Shown: piece after piece, positions 1 through 8,356 of the stretch | Layout: every line of letters begins with the position of its first letter | Position numbering within the stretch: position 1 is the stretch's first letter | Assembly: GCA_030038195.1 (NCBI GenBank) | Contig: JASHPJ010000087.1 | Location: 1 to 64,000 of the forward strand | Origin: Acidobacteriaceae bacterium | GTDB taxonomy: Bacteria > Acidobacteriota > Terriglobia > Terriglobales > Acidobacteriaceae | Length of the DNA stretch: 64,000 nt | Direction of reading: 5' to 3' | Made by a program: the position numbers and the translations under genes | Notes under the pieces: generated by a model | What the model saw: the letters and a program-made list of their open reading frames with translations, nothing else | The model's database searches: none | Told to the model about the DNA's origin: nothing

Positions 1-110
1 CCCTGGCAGCGCGGGCACTTGAAGCCGTTTGGCCAGCGCTGCCGGCTCAACTGCTCCCCGCATTGCTGCTCGTCGCCAAACCGCACCCGGAACTCCAGCA
101 CCGTCATCAT
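1..110 (-). mobile_element. IS1595-type transposase, N-terminal fragment (cut by window edge)
   Basis: An open frame of 36 codons runs on the minus strand off the window edge from an ATG at 110 (a second ATG follows at 107). It reads MMTVLEFRVRFGDEQQC and then an RWPNGFKCPRCQG segment. This matches the opening of IS1595-family transposases, where a short helical start precedes a zinc ribbon; the first CxxC of that ribbon is visible as C-P-R-C. The DDE catalytic domain would lie outside the window, so intactness cannot be judged. A possible terminal end lies at 191-212, where the minus strand starts GGCTTATAGCATTTTCGGAG, but no partner end is available. It could also be a decayed remnant. Confidence 0.7.
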
Positions 111-385
111 CCCACTACGCTGGATCGTTGATCGCTTCTGCATACCTTCAGAATATCGCTGCCTATTCGCCGGAACAAGATTGATATTCATCCTCCGAAA
201 ATGCTATAAGCCGTCCTGCATGAAGCCGGGAGCCGCCGGAGCCTTCAACAAGCGATCTTTATTTGTCGGGGTAGCTCGACTCGCAATGCAGTCGAGGGAG
301 GATTTGCATTTCTCTGCAGTGCCGCGGCGATTTGACAGGATTGAGCCGCACCGTTGTCTGATCGGCAGTCAGCAGGCTGGTTCGA

Positions 386-1567
386 TCAGCCGTTCGCGCT
401 GCGCAGCTTCTGCAGAAACTCATCCACCTGGTAGATGTCCGCACTCTCCGCCGTGCACTCGGACGGCCGGTTGCGCTTGTCCTTGGAACTCTGCAGCACG
501 AACCTCAGCCCCACGCCGTCGTTGCCCCAGCGCATCACCGTGGCATGCAGCGTAATCGAGCGCTCCACCGTAGGCTCGTGGCGATCGGTCAGCGTCATCC
601 GCACCATCGTGCCCGGATACCAGCGCTCGCTGGTAAACACGTACATCCCCGTCAGGCTGATGTCGCGCACCTCGTGCGCCACCGGCGTGCCGCCGGTAAA
701 GAAATACGCTGAAAGCCCCAGCAGCGACTCCCGCTGCGCCTTGCGCGGATCAGGCGGCTCAACGCCGAGCAGCTTCTGCAGCCACGTCTTCTGCGCCTTT
801 ATGGGTTTTGGCGCCGGCTCGCTCGCCTGCGTCGCAACGAGCCCTGCAGCCGCCGGCTCCGGCGCAACCGCAATCGCAGCCTCAGCCTCAGCCTCCGCCT
901 CCGCTTCAACCTCCACAACCGGAGCAGCTTCCGCCGCCGGCGTTTCAGTTGCCGCTTTCTCCGCCGCGCTCCGCGGACGCGCAAAATCCTCCCACTGCAG
1001 CACGCGCCCGGTTCCGCCACGCGCCGGCTCTTCCTTTGCGAGAGCCGCCGGTTCCACCTTTGTCTCAGCACCGTCGCTGGCCAGTTTCTGCAACCGCCAC
1101 TTCATCTCCTCCGGTGCGCACACAATCAGCTGGTCCCCGGCCTGCGTCTCCGTCGCGCTGATCGTCTCCGACGGCAGCACCAACACCGTCGCTGAGGTCG
1201 CGCACGAAGCCGAAACCCGCGCCAACGGGAACGACTCCACCGCCTCGATCACCTTGCAGTTGCGGTCCAGGTAGATCAGGTCCACAGGAACGCGGACGCT
1301 GGTCGGCGAGATGCCGCGGAATGGAACCAGCCACAACCCAGCGCCTGAGCTTGGCGTCACCATCGACAGCCGCGAGTCCAGGCTCGCCGCGCTGAAGTCC
1401 GCGGCGTCCACCTCGGCGCTCAAAAAGCGGCTGCGCGTTGCGTTATACGCGCAGTGCCTGCCGGGCTCGCCACCTGGCTGCCCTGCTGAAGAATACGGCT
1501 CTTCGGCGGGATACTGGTCGGCATCCCTGCGCACCGTCGAATCGTATGAAAAGCCCCGCTGATTCAT
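386..1567 (-). CDS. DUF192-like / PilZ domain fusion protein
   Basis: A 393-residue protein. The start is the ATG at 1567 because AGGGGA lies about 6 bases upstream; an in-frame ATG 9 codons earlier lacks this. Residues roughly 40-150 resemble a DUF192 (UPF0127) fold: an ATRSRFL start, GLWLVPFRG, PVDLIYLDR, and a closing LPSETISAT...GDQL. Residues 165-275 form a low-complexity linker rich in Ala, Glu and Pro, including EVEAEAEAEAEAA from an imperfect six-base DNA repeat. Residues about 280-361 are a PilZ domain with the D-I-S-L-T-G motif (D/NxSxxG). A strict RxxxR motif is not obvious, so cyclic-di-GMP binding is uncertain. There is no signal peptide or membrane segment, so it is probably a cytoplasmic regulator. 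It stands alone. Confidence 0.72.
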   Translation of the reverse strand: MNQRGFSYDSTVRRDADQYPAEEPYSSAGQPGGEPGRHCAYNATRSRFLSAEVDAADFSAASLDSRLSMVTPSSGAGLWLVPFRGISPTSVRVPVDLIYLDRNCKVIEAVESFPLARVSASCATSATVLVLPSETISATETQAGDQLIVCAPEEMKWRLQKLASDGAETKVEPAALAKEEPARGGTGRVLQWEDFARPRSAAEKAATETPAAEAAPVVEVEAEAEAEAEAAIAVAPEPAAAGLVATQASEPAPKPIKAQKTWLQKLLGVEPPDPRKAQRESLLGLSAYFFTGGTPVAHEVRDISLTGMYVFTSERWYPGTMVRMTLTDRHEPTVERSITLHATVMRWGNDGVGLRFVLQSSKDKRNRPSECTAESADIYQVDEFLQKLRSANG

Positions 1568-2062
1568 CTTGCTTCCCCTGGCCCTTATCGGCAACTCGGG
1601 CCTGCCGTTCTACCAATGTGGGGAAATGTTTCAAATCCGCCAGTGCTGCAAACGCCTCATCTGGCCTTGGTCGAGCTTCTCTTCCGGAAGCTTCTTCTGC
1701 TTATCTTTACAAAAGAATGACTCTTCCACCCGAAGAATGGAATACAACTTGCATACTGCTGTACCCAAAACGGTGTTACTTCAAGTCAGACCAAGGTCGT
1801 AAACCCGTATAAATCCAGTCAATCAGGCTTCTTTTTCCAGCTCCACCCTGGCTCCGAGCGCTCCCGTATCTCCACAAGAGCCTGCAGTCAGCGTGGATCA
1901 CAGCCGGCAGCGGAGCCCGCAGTGGCGGCATCTCGTCCACCAATCCCTCGGCGATCGTCACCCGGCGCAGCGACTCGCTCGCGAATCCTCACCCAGCCAC
2001 AAAGATCGGGTATATGCTGAATCCCATACTTCCCTTCCGTCTTCACAACTGGAGCCAAACCC
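1568..2062. other. Intergenic, no gene seen
   Basis: This gap lies between the divergent PilZ gene and the 188-residue gene. Base composition is more AT-rich near 1690-1800, where promoters for the minus-strand gene could lie. I could not pick a convincing -35/-10 pair, hairpin, repeat or RNA gene. Short open frames here have no ribosome site or recognisable residues. Confidence 0.5.
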
Positions 2063-2629
2063 ATGGCAGAGAGCAGAACGCAAATCGTCATCGCACTCAT
2101 CGGCCTCGTGGGCATTCTCGGCGCTGCAGTCATCTCCCGCTACGGCCTTCCATCCTCCATTACCGGCACAAAGTCTTCCACCAGTGGCGCAAGCAACGGC
2201 ACCGGCGCGAATACCTCCACCGGGTCCAACACGCCCAGGCCGCCCGACAACGATCCTGACTCGGTGCGCATTCTCAGCGTGAACCCTCCACCCGGAACCC
2301 TGCTCAAAATCGGGCAGCGAGCCGACTTCGACGTGTATCTCACCTACCGGCTCCAGTCTCTCGACAACGGAGCCTTGAGCATTCAAATCGTGCAATTCGA
2401 TAATTCCCCTTCCTGCGCAGGTGCCTCGCACATTCCAGCCGCACAGCACGTGTCCATCGCCAGGGGCGAACAGAAAACCCTCGTCAAGGTCTCCTACCCG
2501 GTTGGAGGCGACAAGGAAATCGTCAAATCCGGATCGGTGAGCATCACGGCGACGCTTTGGAAAGACTTCAACACCCACCAGGTCCTGAAACACATGGAGT
2601 TCCACAATTATTGCTGGACGTTCAACTAG
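2063..2629 (+). CDS. Membrane-anchored hypothetical protein
   Basis: An unrecognised 188-residue protein. Residues about 7-28 form one hydrophobic helix (IVIALIGLVGILGAAVI). A Ser/Thr/Gly-rich flexible linker follows to about residue 60, then a domain with alternating beta-strand-like hydrophobic pattern. Two cysteines in that domain (PSCAG and the C-terminal NYCWTF) could form a disulfide if it faces the periplasm. The ATG at 2063 has GGAG about 10 bases upstream. It looks like an N-terminally anchored extracytoplasmic domain. No neighbour suggests a function, and the gene is not clearly in an operon. Confidence 0.55.
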   Translation: MAESRTQIVIALIGLVGILGAAVISRYGLPSSITGTKSSTSGASNGTGANTSTGSNTPRPPDNDPDSVRILSVNPPPGTLLKIGQRADFDVYLTYRLQSLDNGALSIQIVQFDNSPSCAGASHIPAAQHVSIARGEQKTLVKVSYPVGGDKEIVKSGSVSITATLWKDFNTHQVLKHMEFHNYCWTFN

Positions 2630-2661
2630 CTGGCAAGGTGGCCCATCCTGGCCTGCCGATT

Positions 2662-2693
2662 CACTTCTGTAGCCGGGATGCGAGGCAGAAGTG
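2662..2693 (+). terminator. Hairpin after the 188-residue gene
   Basis: An 8-bp perfect inverted repeat, CACTTCTG (2662-2669) and CAGAAGTG (2686-2693), lies 33 bases after the stop of the upstream gene. There is no U-run, so it is at best a weak or factor-dependent end, or a stability hairpin ahead of the DUF885 gene. Confidence 0.3.
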
Positions 2694-2813
2694 CCCCGTC
2701 CAGGCTCTATTGGAGCGGGGTTGAATCTCAATCCTGCGCGCAAGCACCTCTGCACCCTTGCCTCCGTGCTCTACACTCAAACAAACGGCATCTTTCCCCA
2801 AGGACCCACTGCC

Positions 2814-4616
2814 TTGAGACAACTTCGCTCCCTTGCCCTCGCCGCTGCCACGCTGTTCGTTGCTTTCGTTCCCGCGCTCGCCGCGCAGTCCCTCACTGCC
2901 GCACCGGCTGCTCCGGCCTCCGCCGCCGAGCGCAGCAAGGAACTCAACGACCTCTTCCACGACTACTGGGAGGCCTATCTCAAGGCCAACCCTGAAACCG
3001 CCTCGGAGATCAGCGACAACCGCTACAACGACAGGATCTCCGACTACTCGGTGAAGGCCTATAACGACTGGCTGGCGCAGGAGCAGAACTTCCTGCTGCA
3101 GCTTGCGGCTATCAGCCCCGATGGGCTGAGCGACCAGGAGAAGCTCAGCCGCGAGCTGCTGCTGCGCGACTTGACCACCGACGAGGAGGCCTCGGAGTTC
3201 AAGGAGTGGGAGATGCCGGTGAACCAGATGTACGGCATCCAGACCTTGTACCCGCAGCTTGTGGCCGAGCTGAGCTTCAAGACCGTCAAGGACTATGACG
3301 ACTGGATCGCCCGCCTCCACGCCATTCCGCACGCCTTTGATCAGACAATGACCGACATGTCCATCGGCGTGGACGATCACCGCGTGCCGCCCAGGTACCT
3401 GATGGAAAAAGTGCTCGACCAGGTGAACCAGCTTGCTGGCCAGAAGCCGGAAGACTCGCCCTTCGCGCTGCCGCTCAAGAAGTTCCCGGCGTCGATTCCG
3501 GCGGCCGAGCAGGCGCGCATCAAAACCGAGATGCTGGATGCGATCCGCAAGGAAGTGCTGCCGGCCTATGTGCGCTTCGGCCTCTTTCTCAAGGCGACCT
3601 ACATCCCCGCCGGCCGCAGCGATCCGGGCATCTGGGCTCTCTCCGATGGTGACAAGTATTACCAGTTCCTCATCCAGCGCACCACGACGACCAACCTGAC
3701 CGCCGACCAGATTCACAAGATCGGCCTTGAAGAGGTGCAGAAGGACGAGGCGGCGATGCTGGCCATCGCGCAAAAGCTGGGCTTCAAGGACCTGGCCAGC
3801 TTCCGTGCCAGCCTGGCGGCGAATCCCAAGCTGAAGGCAAGCTCGACCGACCAGTTGATGGCCGCCTACAAGGGCTACCTGGAGCCGATGAAAGCCAAGC
3901 TGCCACAACTCTTCGGCCGTCTGCCCAAGGCGCCGTTCGAGATTGTTCCGGTGCCTGACTATATGGCTAAGACCGCTCCGCCGGCCTACTACGAGCCGGG
4001 CACTCCGGACGGCAGCCGGCCCGGACGGCTCAACATCAACCTCTACAACGCGACGGACCGGGATCTCTACGGTGTGGAGTCGATTGCCTATCACGAGGGC
4101 ATTCCCGGCCATCACCTGCAGATCTCCATCGCCCAGGAGCTGACCGGCATTCCCGACTTCCGCAAATACGAGAATTACACCGCGTTCGTAGAGGGATGGG
4201 GCCTGTACGCCGAGCAGCTTGGCAAAGACGTTGGCTTCTACCAGGACCCCTACTCCGACTACGGCCGTCTCCAGGCAGACATCTGGCGCGCCATCCGCCT
4301 CGTGGTCGACACCGGCGTCCACCACGACCACTGGACCCGCCAGCAGATGGTGGACTATTTCCATGCGCACTCGGCGATTGACGAGACGAGCATGCAGGAG
4401 GAGGTGGACCGCTACATTGCGTGGCCAAGCCAGGCGCTGGCCTACAAGGTGGGGCAGTTGAAGATTCTGGAGCTGCGCGCGCGGGCGCAGAAGGCGCTGG
4501 GCGACAAGTTCGACATTCGCGCGTTTCACGACGAGGTGCTGGACTCTGGCGCGCTGCCGCTCGACGTGCTGGAGTCGCGCGTGGATGCGTGGATTGCGCA
4601 GCAGAAGGGGCAGTAA
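2814..4616 (+). CDS. Secreted DUF885 family metallopeptidase
   Basis: A 600-residue protein of the DUF885 family, a group of predicted zinc-dependent peptidases. The start is taken as TTG at 2814: AAGGA sits 9 bases upstream and the product begins directly with a signal peptide (RQLRSLALAAATLFVAFVPALAAQS). The longer frame from 2691 would bury this signal behind 41 unrelated residues. The mature protein is mostly helical. The metal-binding motif H-E-G-I-P-G-H-H falls at residues 427-434, and the downstream helix FVEGWGLYAEQLG carries the family's EGW signature. It is expected in the periplasm or exported. It is monocistronic, with the SGNH hydrolase 237 bases downstream. Confidence 0.88.
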   Translation: MRQLRSLALAAATLFVAFVPALAAQSLTAAPAAPASAAERSKELNDLFHDYWEAYLKANPETASEISDNRYNDRISDYSVKAYNDWLAQEQNFLLQLAAISPDGLSDQEKLSRELLLRDLTTDEEASEFKEWEMPVNQMYGIQTLYPQLVAELSFKTVKDYDDWIARLHAIPHAFDQTMTDMSIGVDDHRVPPRYLMEKVLDQVNQLAGQKPEDSPFALPLKKFPASIPAAEQARIKTEMLDAIRKEVLPAYVRFGLFLKATYIPAGRSDPGIWALSDGDKYYQFLIQRTTTTNLTADQIHKIGLEEVQKDEAAMLAIAQKLGFKDLASFRASLAANPKLKASSTDQLMAAYKGYLEPMKAKLPQLFGRLPKAPFEIVPVPDYMAKTAPPAYYEPGTPDGSRPGRLNINLYNATDRDLYGVESIAYHEGIPGHHLQISIAQELTGIPDFRKYENYTAFVEGWGLYAEQLGKDVGFYQDPYSDYGRLQADIWRAIRLVVDTGVHHDHWTRQQMVDYFHAHSAIDETSMQEEVDRYIAWPSQALAYKVGQLKILELRARAQKALGDKFDIRAFHDEVLDSGALPLDVLESRVDAWIAQQKGQ

Positions 4617-4853
4617 GCAGCAGGCGTTGACTGCGGTAGTTTCCGCTGCGCGCGTCACGCCCAAAACTACTTCTTGCTCCCTGTGCGTGCGGGGAGTACA
4701 ACTGTTTCCATCCCGGCATTCCTCTCGTCCAGTTTCAGGTTCGAGCCCACCGAGCTCTGGTCTGCGCCGGCCCTCCCCGCTGATCAACTTCCGATCAATC
4801 ATTGATCAAGCCGGCGCCACGTCCAATCTGAAGCGGAAGAATGGAGCAAAACC

Positions 4854-5756
4854 ATGCGCAGAACTTTGGGTCGTTTGACGATGGCCGCTCTCGCCGGCCT
4901 CGCAGCCATGGCCGCGCACGCCGCGAGCCCAGCCTTCACGCACCTCTATATCTTTGGGGACAGCTACTGCGACGTCGGCAATATCTACCTGGCAACAGGC
5001 GGCGCAGAGCCGGCAGCTCCTTATTATCAGGGTCGCTTTTCCAACGGTCCCATCTGGCTGGACCACGTGGACGGCTACCTGGGACTTGCTCCGCTGAAGC
5101 CGTCGCTGGCCGGCGGCACTGACTTTGCCTTTGGCGGCGCAGAGGTGACCGCGCCGGTGACCACGGCGGCAGGAATGATTCCGAGCGTTCCGCAACAGGT
5201 GGAGTTGTATCTGGAATCGGCTGGAGGCAAAGCCGACCCGAATGCGCTTTACATTCTGGAGGGCGGAGGCAACGACATCCTGGATGCGGCTTCAGGCTCG
5301 CCGGAACAACTGGGTTTTGAGATCGCAGCCGGCATAGCCGAAAGCGAACTGCTGCTGCGCCGTGCAGGTGCGCGGCACTTCTTGATTCCGGACCTCTTTG
5401 ACGTAGGCCTGCTGCCGGCCGCGGCGGGCAATGCCGCATTTGCGTCGGCTGCGTCAAACGCGGTCAACAAGTCGCTCGACCAACTGCTGGCTCTTGAGAG
5501 CTTGCTCGAAGACGTGCACATTGTGCGGCTGAAGGTCTTCAGCCTGCAGAGCGCAATTACAACCGACCCGACGCACTTCGGGTTCACCAATCTGACCACT
5601 CCGTGCACGGCGATTCCTTCAGCCTCAAATCCGGTGCCGCCCGTGTGCGCCGATCCCGATCACACGTTCTTCTGGGACGTATTTCACCCGACGGAGTTCG
5701 GGCACGCGTTCTTTGCGGTGACGGTGGAGAATACATTCGCGACACTGCCGTGGTGA
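4854..5756 (+). CDS. Secreted SGNH/GDSL-family hydrolase
   Basis: A 300-residue GDSL-type esterase/lipase. A signal peptide (MRRTLGRLTMAALAGLAAMAAHA) is followed at once by block I, FGDSYCDVGN, with nucleophile Ser37. Block III-like residues are seen in GGGNDIL, and block V in WDVFHPTEFGH, giving Asp275 and His278. The arrangement resembles plant and bacterial GDSL lipases and thermolabile hemolysin-type esterases; the substrate is unknown. GGAG lies about 10 bases before the ATG. It appears monocistronic. Confidence 0.88.
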   Translation: MRRTLGRLTMAALAGLAAMAAHAASPAFTHLYIFGDSYCDVGNIYLATGGAEPAAPYYQGRFSNGPIWLDHVDGYLGLAPLKPSLAGGTDFAFGGAEVTAPVTTAAGMIPSVPQQVELYLESAGGKADPNALYILEGGGNDILDAASGSPEQLGFEIAAGIAESELLLRRAGARHFLIPDLFDVGLLPAAAGNAAFASAASNAVNKSLDQLLALESLLEDVHIVRLKVFSLQSAITTDPTHFGFTNLTTPCTAIPSASNPVPPVCADPDHTFFWDVFHPTEFGHAFFAVTVENTFATLPW

Positions 5757-5922
5757 GGCGCGCGGATCGATTCCAGTGCAAACCGATTCCAGGTGCAGAC
5801 CGATAGCCGATCCAAGACCACCGCAGGCAGCCCAGGCCTGACCGCGATGACGCCGGTTGCCTGTTCTGCCTGCGGTATGCTGGAGAGTTGTCAATTCACT
5901 CTCACCCAGGACAAGGAAAAAC

Positions 5923-6777
5923 ATGGCGGAGATAGCCGTTGAGGCCAGTGAAGTGCCGGCACAGTTGCCGGGAGTTCGCGTTGCGGTGCTGGGCGCGGGC
6001 AAGATGGGCGGGATTCTGCTGCAGGCGTTTTTGAAGCAGAACCTGTTTGCCGCAGACCAGATTCACGCGACGGTGGTGCACGAAGAGCGCGCGCTGGCGC
6101 TGAGCGCGCAGTGGGGCGTAGACGTGAGCACGAACAACCTGGAGGCGGTCCGTCAGGCTGACCTGATCCTGGTGGGCGTGAAGCCCTTCCAGGTGCCGGA
6201 GCTGATCAAGGAGATTGCGCCGGCGCTGACGCCGGCCAAGACGATCGTGTCGTTTGCCGCGTCTGTAAAAACACGTGCGATTGAAGAGGCAGCGGGGATG
6301 GACATTGGCGTGATCCGTGCGATGCCGAATACGCCGTCGAAGCTGGGAGCAGGGATTGCCGCGCTGTGCAAGGGGCGGTTCGTCAGCGAAAAGCAGATGG
6401 AGCTCGCCGTACGGATGTTCGAGACCGTAGGCCGCACGGTGATCGTCGACGAGAAGCACATGGACGCGGTGACGGGACTCTCGGGCTCGGGGCCGGCGTA
6501 CATCTACATCATCGTGGAAGCGCTGGCCGAAGCGGGCGTAAAGGTGGGACTGCCGCGCGATATCGCCACGCAACTGGCCGCGCAGACGGCTTTTGGCGCA
6601 TCCAAGATGGTGCTCGATACGGGGTATCACCCGGCGCTGCTCAAAGACGAAGTAACCACACCGGCGGGGTGCACGATTGACGGCATTCTGGAGCTGGAAG
6701 AAGGCGGGCTGCGCGTAACGCTCATCAAGGCGGTGATGCGCGCGACGGAGCGGGCGCGGCAACTGGCGGCGGGGTAA
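5923..6777 (+). CDS. proC: Pyrroline-5-carboxylate reductase
   Basis: A 284-residue enzyme for the last step of proline synthesis, reducing pyrroline-5-carboxylate with NAD(P)H in the cytoplasm. The ATG at 5923 is chosen for AAGGA 6 bases upstream; an earlier in-frame ATG at 5857 has none. A short N-terminal extension precedes the Rossmann motif VLGAGKMGG. Further family signatures are VGVKPFQV, RAMPNTPSKLGAG and, in the helical dimerisation domain, GLSGSGPAYIY and the TTPAGCTIDGI segment. Length and motifs are complete. It is transcribed alone, followed by a repeat-filled gap. Confidence 0.96.
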   Translation: MAEIAVEASEVPAQLPGVRVAVLGAGKMGGILLQAFLKQNLFAADQIHATVVHEERALALSAQWGVDVSTNNLEAVRQADLILVGVKPFQVPELIKEIAPALTPAKTIVSFAASVKTRAIEEAAGMDIGVIRAMPNTPSKLGAGIAALCKGRFVSEKQMELAVRMFETVGRTVIVDEKHMDAVTGLSGSGPAYIYIIVEALAEAGVKVGLPRDIATQLAAQTAFGASKMVLDTGYHPALLKDEVTTPAGCTIDGILELEEGGLRVTLIKAVMRATERARQLAAG

Positions 6778-6797
6778 CGGACGAGGGACATAGAGAT

Positions 6798-7014
6798 TAG
6801 GCTGTATCGACATATAGCCGGTTGACCGATGGGCAAAATTGCTGGGTATTGCAGAGGATTGGTGCAGCACGAGGCGAAGCGCAGGTCCCGCCACGGCGGA
6901 TCTTCGACTTTCGACTCTGTTGGGGGCAAAGAACGCTCCCAACTGCGCTCAAGATGACAGGGCTTGCGTGAATCATCAACAACTGAGCGGCGATCTATAT
7001 GTCGATACAGCCTA
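6798..7014. mobile_element. MITE-like element 1, TA-bounded
   Basis: A perfect 20-bp inverted repeat (6798-6817 against 6995-7014) bounds 217 bp with no coding capacity. The arms carry GGCTGTATCGACATATAG and its complement, each preceded by TA on the outside. A TA at both ends fits target duplication by IS630/Tc1-mariner-type transposases. The inside holds a degenerate copy of the GTCAT...GAGTCGAAG repeat found elsewhere in this window. No transposase for it is in the window. Confidence 0.6.
6881..6960 (-). repeat. Dispersed GTCATCCTGA-type repeat, copy A
   Basis: Read on the minus strand it runs CTGTCATCTTGAGCGCAG, then GAGTCGAAAGTCGAAGATC, then CGCCGTGGCGGG. The same blocks in the same order occur at 51002-51087 and 53376-53457. 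It sits inside MITE-like element 1. Confidence 0.55.
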
Positions 7015-7154
7015 GGGTCTTGTCCCTGAAGTTCATGACATAAATACCGCTGTCATTCTGACCGAGGTTTAGCCGATTTCTCGGCCAAACTGAGTCGAAG
7101 GACCTGTGGTCTAGGATGTCAATTCATGCTACGAGCTTCTGAGACAGGACACTA
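7013..7154. mobile_element. MITE-like element 2, TA-bounded, abutting element 1
   Basis: TAGGGTCTTGTCCCTGAAG (7013-7031) is an imperfect inverted repeat (15 of 19 positions) of CTTCTGAGACAGGACACTA (7136-7154). Both ends are TA, and the left TA is shared with the right end of element 1. The 142-bp body has no gene and contains repeat copy B. This looks like a second small element inserted at the TA left by the first. Confidence 0.45.
7050..7110 (+). repeat. Dispersed GTCATCCTGA-type repeat, copy B
   Basis: It reads CTGTCATTCTGACCGAGG, an internal palindrome (TTTAGCCGA/TCGGCCAAA-like), then GAGTCGAAGGACCTGTGG. This is a plus-orientation, degenerate relative of the repeat in copies A, C and D. 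Confidence 0.45.
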
Positions 7155-7175
7155 GGGACGTAGGGGATTGGCGGC

Positions 7176-8297
7176 GTGAACGCCGCCAGAACAGCCGGCC
7201 TGGAGGCCAGCGCTACGGTATTCCAAGAACGCGGCGATCATCTCTTGCCAATTCAGCGACCAACATGGCTGCCGTCTTACATCCCTGAGCTTGACGGGCT
7301 GCGCGGGATTGCGGTGCTGGCGGTGGTGCTTTATCACTGCCATCCACGACTCGAGGGAACGTGGCTTTATCGTGCGTCTCTGTGGGGATGGGCGGGGGTC
7401 AATCTCTTTTTCGTGCTTTCGGGGTTTCTGATCACCTCGATTCTGCTGGGGTCGCGCGAGAAGCCGCACTACTTTCGCAATTTTTATGGGCGGCGCGTGC
7501 TGCGCATCTGGCCGGCGTATGTGCTGATACTGGTGGCGGTGTACCTTGAGGCGCCGTGGTTCATCGGGCCGACGATTCTGGAAGCGGTGAAGACTGCGCC
7601 GTGGCTGGCATACATCTTTTTTGTGCAGAACCTGTTTCACCTGGCGCTGCCGCCGGCGCTGGGACAGACGTGGTCGCTGGCGATTGAGGAGCAGTACTAC
7701 TTTGTGTGGGCGCCGGTGGTGCGGTTCTTTAAACGACCGTGGATGCTGGGGTGCGCGCTGGGTGCGGCGGTGATTGCGTCGCCGCTGATACGCCACGCGA
7801 ATCTGCGCTGGATGACGCCGACGCATACTCTGATTCATCTGGATGGGATTGCGTGGGGCAGCCTTCTGGCGCTGGGGCTGCACACGCTTGGCTGGAGCCG
7901 GCGCGCGTGGCTGGGCCTGGGACTGAGCGGCATGGCGATCGGATTTCTGGCGACAGCGACGGTGGCGGGCGGCACGGCGTTTCTGGATTCGGCGCTGGCC
8001 GTGGGCTTTGCCGGTGCGGTGCTGGCGGCGATTGCCTCGACTGGCGCACACAATCCGTTGAACGCAATGTTGCGGCGCGGGCCGCTGAAGTTTTATGGGC
8101 GTATCAGCTATGGGCTTTACATGATTCACATTGCAGTGTTCATCTTCTTTGGATGGTTCGATCTAAAGATGGACCCGTATGGCACCACGGGCAACCTGGC
8201 GGTAGTCGTGTTCCGGCTGGCGGTTTCCACGGCGGCGGCAGCAGCGCTGTGGTATGGGTTCGAGTCGCAGATTCTCAAGCTGAAACGATATTTTTGA
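7176..8297 (+). CDS. OafA/YrhL-like membrane acyltransferase
   Basis: A 373-residue acyltransferase-3 family protein that moves acyl groups onto cell-surface carbohydrates across the inner membrane. Signatures are LDGLRGIAVLAVVLYHC near residue 40 (with the conserved His), GVNLFFVLSGFLITSILL, and FYGRRVLRIWPAY (the R-x-x-R-I-x-P motif). About ten membrane helices follow; there is no SGNH domain. The GTG at 7176 has GGGG 9 bases upstream but lies in an 8-bp hairpin (7170-7187). An internal TTG before LPIQRP is an alternative start. The acceptor cannot be told from context. Confidence 0.88.
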   Translation: MNAARTAGLEASATVFQERGDHLLPIQRPTWLPSYIPELDGLRGIAVLAVVLYHCHPRLEGTWLYRASLWGWAGVNLFFVLSGFLITSILLGSREKPHYFRNFYGRRVLRIWPAYVLILVAVYLEAPWFIGPTILEAVKTAPWLAYIFFVQNLFHLALPPALGQTWSLAIEEQYYFVWAPVVRFFKRPWMLGCALGAAVIASPLIRHANLRWMTPTHTLIHLDGIAWGSLLALGLHTLGWSRRAWLGLGLSGMAIGFLATATVAGGTAFLDSALAVGFAGAVLAAIASTGAHNPLNAMLRRGPLKFYGRISYGLYMIHIAVFIFFGWFDLKMDPYGTTGNLAVVVFRLAVSTAAAAALWYGFESQILKLKRYF

Positions 8298-8356
8298 GCG
8301 CCGCGCATTTGCTGCGCCGGCCGGGATGCAATCCGCCCACGGGAGTGCGATGATGG

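Noticed and set aside
4735-4760. TTCGAG tRNA-like T-loop sequence near 4740
   Set aside because: No matching acceptor or anticodon stems within 100 bases.
2661-4802. 713-codon open frame antisense to the DUF885 gene
   Set aside because: Rich in Leu/Arg/Val/His with no known domain, mirrors high-GC codon usage of the real gene, and has no ribosome site.
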